Shown piece by piece: positions 4,761 to 7,584 of a DNA stretch of 7,584 nucleotides. Each line of letters begins with the position of its first letter. The first letter of the stretch is position 1. The translations under genes were made by a program, and so were the position numbers. This DNA comes from Clostridiales bacterium (GTDB lineage: Bacteria > Bacillota > Clostridia > Christensenellales > Aristaeellaceae), in contig JAAZAQ010000227.1 of assembly GCA_012514225.1 (NCBI GenBank), positions 1 through 7,584 of the forward strand. The letters run 5' to 3'. The notes under the pieces are model-generated. The model worked only from the letters and a program-made list of their open reading frames with translations, searched no databases and was not told where the DNA came from.

Positions 4761-7295
4761 TTACTGGCTTTCCAGCCGCATCAGCCGCAGCTTGCCGTCG
4801 GCCTCCTGGATGAACTGCTCCAGGGTAATCTGCTTGCCGCGCAGGCGGCCCAGCAGGGAGTTGAGCTCCTCCGAGCGCCAGAAGCGGCTGGTGCCGTAAT
4901 CCAGCAGGAAGGAGCGGCCCACGATTTCACGGTAGGCCCGGATGGCCTCCTCCGTAACCAGGTAGCGGAAGCTTTCCGTCTCGGCCATCACCGTCTTGTC
5001 GAAGGATTCGAGGTTTTTGCGCAGCTCCTCCTTCTCCGGGCCGTCCTGCGCCTGGTCGAAGGCCTGCTGCAGGGCGTCGCGGTTGTCCTGCGCGCCCTTG
5101 AGCATCCGGTCGTAGTCCGGGTTGGGGACGGGCCCGTTCATGTCGGGAATCATGCCGGTGAGGCTGGACGCACTGAGCGAGGACACGTAGTTCTCCACGA
5201 AGCGCAGGGCCAGTTCCGGGTTCTTGCTGCGGGGGTTGACGAACATCGACGTCACGCTGAAGCCCGGCACGCCTCCCTCCCCCTCCTTCAGGGACAGGAA
5301 CACCGGCTCCATGCGGCCCATGCCACTGACCCCCATGGACAGGAAGCTGAGCAGGTCCATCCCGCCGGAGAAGTCCATCAGCGGCTTTTTGGCGAAGAAC
5401 TCGTTCATCCGCTCGTTGATGCCCGGGCTGCTCCAGTCCACGGAAGTGTCGCCCAGCAGGTCGGACGCCTCCTGCACCTGGCCCATCAAGGCGCGGAATT
5501 CCGGCGTGTTGAAACGCAGCTCCTCCCCCCGGGCGGACATGCTGTTGATGTAGAGCTGCATCGCGACGTTGACGAGCATCCCGGCGGTGTCCGGGTCGCT
5601 CACGGGGATATAGTCGGGGTAATCCTCGGCCATTCCCGCGGCCCAATCGGCCATGAAGCGGGAAAAGGCGGGGAAGCTCCGCGGGGGCTCGACATTGATG
5701 TCCTTGAAGTTGTCGGTATAGGCCGTCATCATGTCCCCCGCCTGCATGGAGATGGGGACCAGCCGGATGCCGCCGTCCCTGCGGGCCAGCGCCTGCAGGG
5801 AGGGATACAGCCGCCCGATATGCTCCGAGATGACCGGGCTGCCGGAAAGGTCCAGGGTGTAGCCCTTGGAAATCAGGTTGTCGATGTCCATTTCCACCGT
5901 GGAGAGAATGAACACGTCGATGGCGTCCTCGCCGCTGACCAGCGCCTGGCCCAGCTCCTGCGCGCTGGCGAAGTACTTGCTGTCCAGGAAGGTGACGGGC
6001 ACCTCCGGCATCATCGCAGCGGCGCGCTTGAAGGTCTCGTCCTCCCAGCCGCCGTACAGGGTCAGGGTGGCGGTGGGCAGCCCGGCGGGGTCCGCGCCGC
6101 GGATGAACACGCCGTCCATGCCGGCGACGGCGACGACGCCGGGGCTGATGACCAGCAGCTTGCCCGCGGCCACGCCCCAGAGGTTCGAGGAGCTCAGGTA
6201 GGCGGCCAGCTCTTCCTTCCCCTCGGCGTCGCGGCGGTACAGCTTGCTGGGTGCGAGCATGTAAATCATGTCCAGCGCCGCGTCATAGGCCAGGGCGGTC
6301 GCGTCCCCGCGGAAGGGCAGGGTGGTTTCGCCCAGCTTTTCCCCGGTGCCCTGCGCCGGGTCGAAAACGTACAGGTCGGGGGACCGGACGGTGCCGGTCT
6401 CGGGGTTCCAGGCGTCCTCCTCGTTGAGCACCAGGGCCAGCAGCTTGCCGTCCTTGTAGGAGGAAATCCGCAGCACGTGGGGGAACTCGTAGCTGGTCTT
6501 CTTCCCGGTCTCAAGGTCCCAGGCGGCCAGGCTGGGCTCGCCCCGGCCGGACTGGTAGTTGCGGCTGATGACGAACAGGCGGCCGCCGTCGAGCAGGTAC
6601 TGCTCCGGCATGTCCTGCATCACGTATTCCTCGCCGCCCGCGAAGGCCTGCGGCTCCACCTCCAGCTTCGCGTATTCCTTCAAGGACAGCGCGCCGCTGC
6701 CTGCATTCTCCATCACGTACACGGTGCCGGCGTCCGCCTGGAGGCCGTAGAGCCGTTCCCCGTCGCTGAAGAGGTGGTTGACGTAGATGGGCGCCCGCGG
6801 CTCTTCCGCCCGTGGGGGCGGCGGCGCGTCGGCGCCGGGTTTCTCCTTGTTGGGCGCGGACCCCGGGCCGGCCTCCACCGCCTGCGGCGGCAGCTCGGGC
6901 GGGGCGTTCTCCTGGGCGGCCTCGCTGGCCGTATCCGGCAGTTCCTTCACCGGCGCGCCTTCCCTGGCGGGCCCCTCCGCTTTGGGCGGCAGCTCCTTCG
7001 GGGTGTCCGGCTCGCCTGCCTCCGTGACGGCGATTCCCGCGCCTTCCCCGGCGGCGCCCTGTATTTCCAGCGTATCGTACTCCATCCGTGGCTCAGCCCC
7101 CGGCGCGACGGCATAAATCCCGTCGCTGCGCAGCACATACAGGGTTCCGCCCAGGGCTGCGGCGCTGAACACCTGGCCTCCCTCCCACTGGGAACTGGAG
7201 GACAGGAACAAATCGCGGTTCTCGGCCAGCGCAGGCAGCGCGATGCCCGCCATCAGGCTGAGCAGCAGCAGCGCCGTCACCATTTTCTTCAGCAT
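4761..7295 (-). CDS. Secreted beta-propeller-like / solute-binding protein fusion
   Basis: An 844-residue secreted protein, about twice the usual 420-450 residues of a carbohydrate-type binding protein. A Sec signal peptide (1-25, cleavage after ALA) lacks a lipobox cysteine. Residues 26-405 show about six blade-like beta units, each with a pattern such as LYVLRSDGIYAV (52-63), RLYGLQADAGTVYVM (181-195), RLFVISR (239-245), LYVFDP (308-313), MIYMLAPSKLYR (343-354) and KLLVISPGVVAV (379-390), suggesting a beta-propeller. A Pro/Glu/Ala-rich insert (92-169) lies between the first two units. Residues 406-844 resemble an extracellular solute-binding protein: LTLYGGWEDE, DVFILSTVEMD, then FFAKKPLMDFSGG and GFSVTSMFVNPRSKNPELALRFVE split over 633-702. 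A charged helical stretch (736-770) follows. The ATG at 7295 is chosen because AAAGGA lies 9 nt before it and the signal peptide starts there. With the two permeases it should capture and deliver a substrate. The propeller's role is unknown. Confidence 0.88.
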   Translation of the reverse strand: MLKKMVTALLLLSLMAGIALPALAENRDLFLSSSSQWEGGQVFSAAALGGTLYVLRSDGIYAVAPGAEPRMEYDTLEIQGAAGEGAGIAVTEAGEPDTPKELPPKAEGPAREGAPVKELPDTASEAAQENAPPELPPQAVEAGPGSAPNKEKPGADAPPPPRAEEPRAPIYVNHLFSDGERLYGLQADAGTVYVMENAGSGALSLKEYAKLEVEPQAFAGGEEYVMQDMPEQYLLDGGRLFVISRNYQSGRGEPSLAAWDLETGKKTSYEFPHVLRISSYKDGKLLALVLNEEDAWNPETGTVRSPDLYVFDPAQGTGEKLGETTLPFRGDATALAYDAALDMIYMLAPSKLYRRDAEGKEELAAYLSSSNLWGVAAGKLLVISPGVVAVAGMDGVFIRGADPAGLPTATLTLYGGWEDETFKRAAAMMPEVPVTFLDSKYFASAQELGQALVSGEDAIDVFILSTVEMDIDNLISKGYTLDLSGSPVISEHIGRLYPSLQALARRDGGIRLVPISMQAGDMMTAYTDNFKDINVEPPRSFPAFSRFMADWAAGMAEDYPDYIPVSDPDTAGMLVNVAMQLYINSMSARGEELRFNTPEFRALMGQVQEASDLLGDTSVDWSSPGINERMNEFFAKKPLMDFSGGMDLLSFLSMGVSGMGRMEPVFLSLKEGEGGVPGFSVTSMFVNPRSKNPELALRFVENYVSSLSASSLTGMIPDMNGPVPNPDYDRMLKGAQDNRDALQQAFDQAQDGPEKEELRKNLESFDKTVMAETESFRYLVTEEAIRAYREIVGRSFLLDYGTSRFWRSEELNSLLGRLRGKQITLEQFIQEADGKLRLMRLESQ
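6846..6995 (-). repeat. Three imperfect 16-17 residue repeats in the Pro/Glu-rich insert
   Basis: Within the binding-protein fusion, residues 101-117, 118-133 and 134-150 are adjoining units beginning ELPP, ELPD and ELPP and ending GAPVK, NAPP and SAPNK. The middles are rich in Ala, Glu and Gly. At the DNA level the plus-strand pattern GGC(GGC)AG(C/T)TCC or close variants recurs at each unit start. It looks like a flexible spacer that grew by tandem duplication and then diverged. Confidence 0.65.
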
Positions 7296-7300
7296 ATTCG

Positions 7301-7325
7301 GACGTCCTTTCCCGGCGCGGACGCC
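7301..7325 (-). promoter_or_regulatory. Hairpin enclosing the ribosome binding site of the binding-protein gene
   Basis: On the minus strand GGCGTCC (7325-7319) can pair with GGACGTC (7307-7301), seven pairs including one G-U, around an 11-nt loop. The Shine-Dalgarno AAAGGA (7310-7305) spans the loop and the 3' arm. The sequence resembles the element at 4489-4515 apart from small indels. It could lower or control initiation; this is inferred from pairing only. Confidence 0.42.
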
Positions 7326-7342
7326 GCCGCGCCGCCACAGGA

Positions 7343-7371
7343 ATCGTACCCCAGGCACCCGGCCGTGTCAA
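7343..7371 (-). promoter_or_regulatory. Promoter of the binding-protein gene
   Basis: On the minus strand a perfect -35 TTGACA (7371-7366) and a -10 TACGAT (7348-7343, 4 of 6 consensus bases) are separated by exactly 17 bp. Transcription would start near 7336 and give a leader of about 41 nt. An A/T-rich stretch upstream (about 7379-7400) could act as an UP element. This fits a housekeeping sigma factor. Confidence 0.68.
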
Positions 7372-7377
7372 CGAAAC

Positions 7378-7391
7378 GTAACAATTTTTAC
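7378..7391. promoter_or_regulatory. Candidate operator upstream of the binding-protein promoter
   Basis: GTAACAATTTTTAC is a 14-bp palindrome with one mismatched pair (6 of 7 pairs match), in an AT-rich island within very GC-rich sequence. Its centre is about 48 bp upstream of the predicted start at 7336 and its edge is 6 bp from the -35 hexamer. That place suits an activator, or a repressor acting on both divergent promoters. I do not recognise the regulator family from the site. Confidence 0.45.
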
Positions 7392-7434
7392 ATTTTCTTC
7401 ATACCTCGGCGGCGTCCGGGCCTAACCGCGCCGA

Positions 7435-7471
7435 TTGACATCCACCCCTGCCGCGTGCTAGATAGTGTCTA
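7435..7471 (+). promoter_or_regulatory. Divergent promoter with a dyad over its -10
   Basis: A perfect TTGACA lies at 7435-7440. After an 18-bp spacer comes TAGATA (7459-7464), preceded by TGC, which gives an extended -10 that may offset the weak hexamer. TAGATAGTGTCTA (7459-7471) is a 13-bp dyad with 5 of 6 pairs matching, and GTG and CAC flank it. It covers the -10 and the expected start, as for a repressor operator. The promoter reads rightward out of the window, away from the transport genes. Confidence 0.5.
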
Positions 7472-7584
7472 CACGAGTTACGCAAGGACTCCTGCCCAAA
7501 TGGCGATACATCGAACTTGAATTGCAGCAATGAACCCGTCGCTGGTTTTCGCGTACCTGGTTGCAACCCCGCGCCATCGCTTGA
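7472..7584. other. Right-edge segment, no convincing gene
   Basis: This stretch is clearly less GC-rich than the transport genes. On the plus strand an ATG at 7500, with AGGA 11 nt upstream, encodes only six residues (MAIHRT, stop at 7518-7520). An ATG at 7530 in the same frame stays open to the edge (MNPSLVFAYLVATPRHRL) but has no clear ribosome binding site. On the minus strand a frame is open from the edge to a TGA at 7399-7401 (61 residues), with mixed third positions unlike the neighbouring genes. AGGACTCCT (7485-7493) is a small dyad. It may be the leader of a divergent gene beginning outside the window. Confidence 0.4.

Noticed and set aside
7296..7358. N-terminal extension of the binding protein to 7358
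   Set aside because: It would run through the predicted -10 and place Arg-rich sequence before a perfect signal peptide. The ATG at 7295 has its own ribosome binding site.
5820..7520. Long open frame on the plus strand opposite the binding-protein gene
   Set aside because: Same reason: low-complexity composition, no recognisable motif, and full overlap with a gene that has a signal peptide, ribosome binding site and promoter.
7399..7584. C-terminal 61 residues of a minus-strand gene entering from the right edge
   Set aside because: The frame is open but its third positions are mixed, it shows no motif, and it runs against the predicted divergent promoter. The evidence is too weak to call a gene.
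1..7584. tRNA, rRNA, CRISPR array or complete insertion sequence
   Set aside because: I saw no cloverleaf, no regularly spaced repeats and no transposase-like frame in the window.

Overview
The window is high-GC (roughly two thirds G+C by eye) and almost fully coding on the minus strand. Five genes are read right to left, with tight or overlapping junctions and AAAGGA, AAAGGG or GAGGTG ribosome binding sites. A MalF/MalG-type importer whose binding protein has a Sec signal peptide and no lipobox, next to a YknX/YknZ-like pair, suggests a high-GC member of the Bacillota (Clostridia in the broad sense). That assignment is inference; no marker gene is present.

In transcription order: (1) 7295-4761, a secreted 844-residue protein joining a beta-propeller-like N-terminal half to an extracellular solute-binding protein; (2) 4489-3638 and (3) 3648-2764, the two carbohydrate-type ABC permeases, each with an EAA loop; (4) 2753-1311, a membrane-anchored HlyD/MacA/YknX-type adaptor with a split lipoyl domain; (5) 1321-83, a MacB/YknZ-like permease with a MacB periplasmic core domain and four membrane segments. 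A possible sixth gene starts at 41 and leaves the left edge. No ATPase is visible, so the importer and the adaptor/MacB-like module would need ATPases from outside the window.

Control signals are visible. The binding-protein gene has a promoter (TTGACA, 17 bp, TACGAT) with a near-perfect 14-bp palindrome just upstream. A strong intrinsic terminator follows the gene, and a second TATAAT promoter lies before the first permease. The ribosome binding sites of genes 1 and 2 lie in very similar small hairpins. Junctions 2/3 and 4/5 are both 11-nt overlaps of the form ATG-N4-TTAG, and gene 4's ribosome binding site overlaps the stop codon of gene 3.

At the right end a divergent plus-strand promoter with a dyad over its -10 reads out of the window into a less GC-rich segment without a convincing gene. 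At the left end four imperfect 14-15 bp repeats fill the junction between gene 5 and the next possible start.

The most interesting point is the combination: a sugar-type importer, its propeller-fused binding protein, and a YknX/YknZ-like adaptor and permease in one co-directional run. This suggests a composite transport or envelope-sensing system rather than a plain sugar importer.
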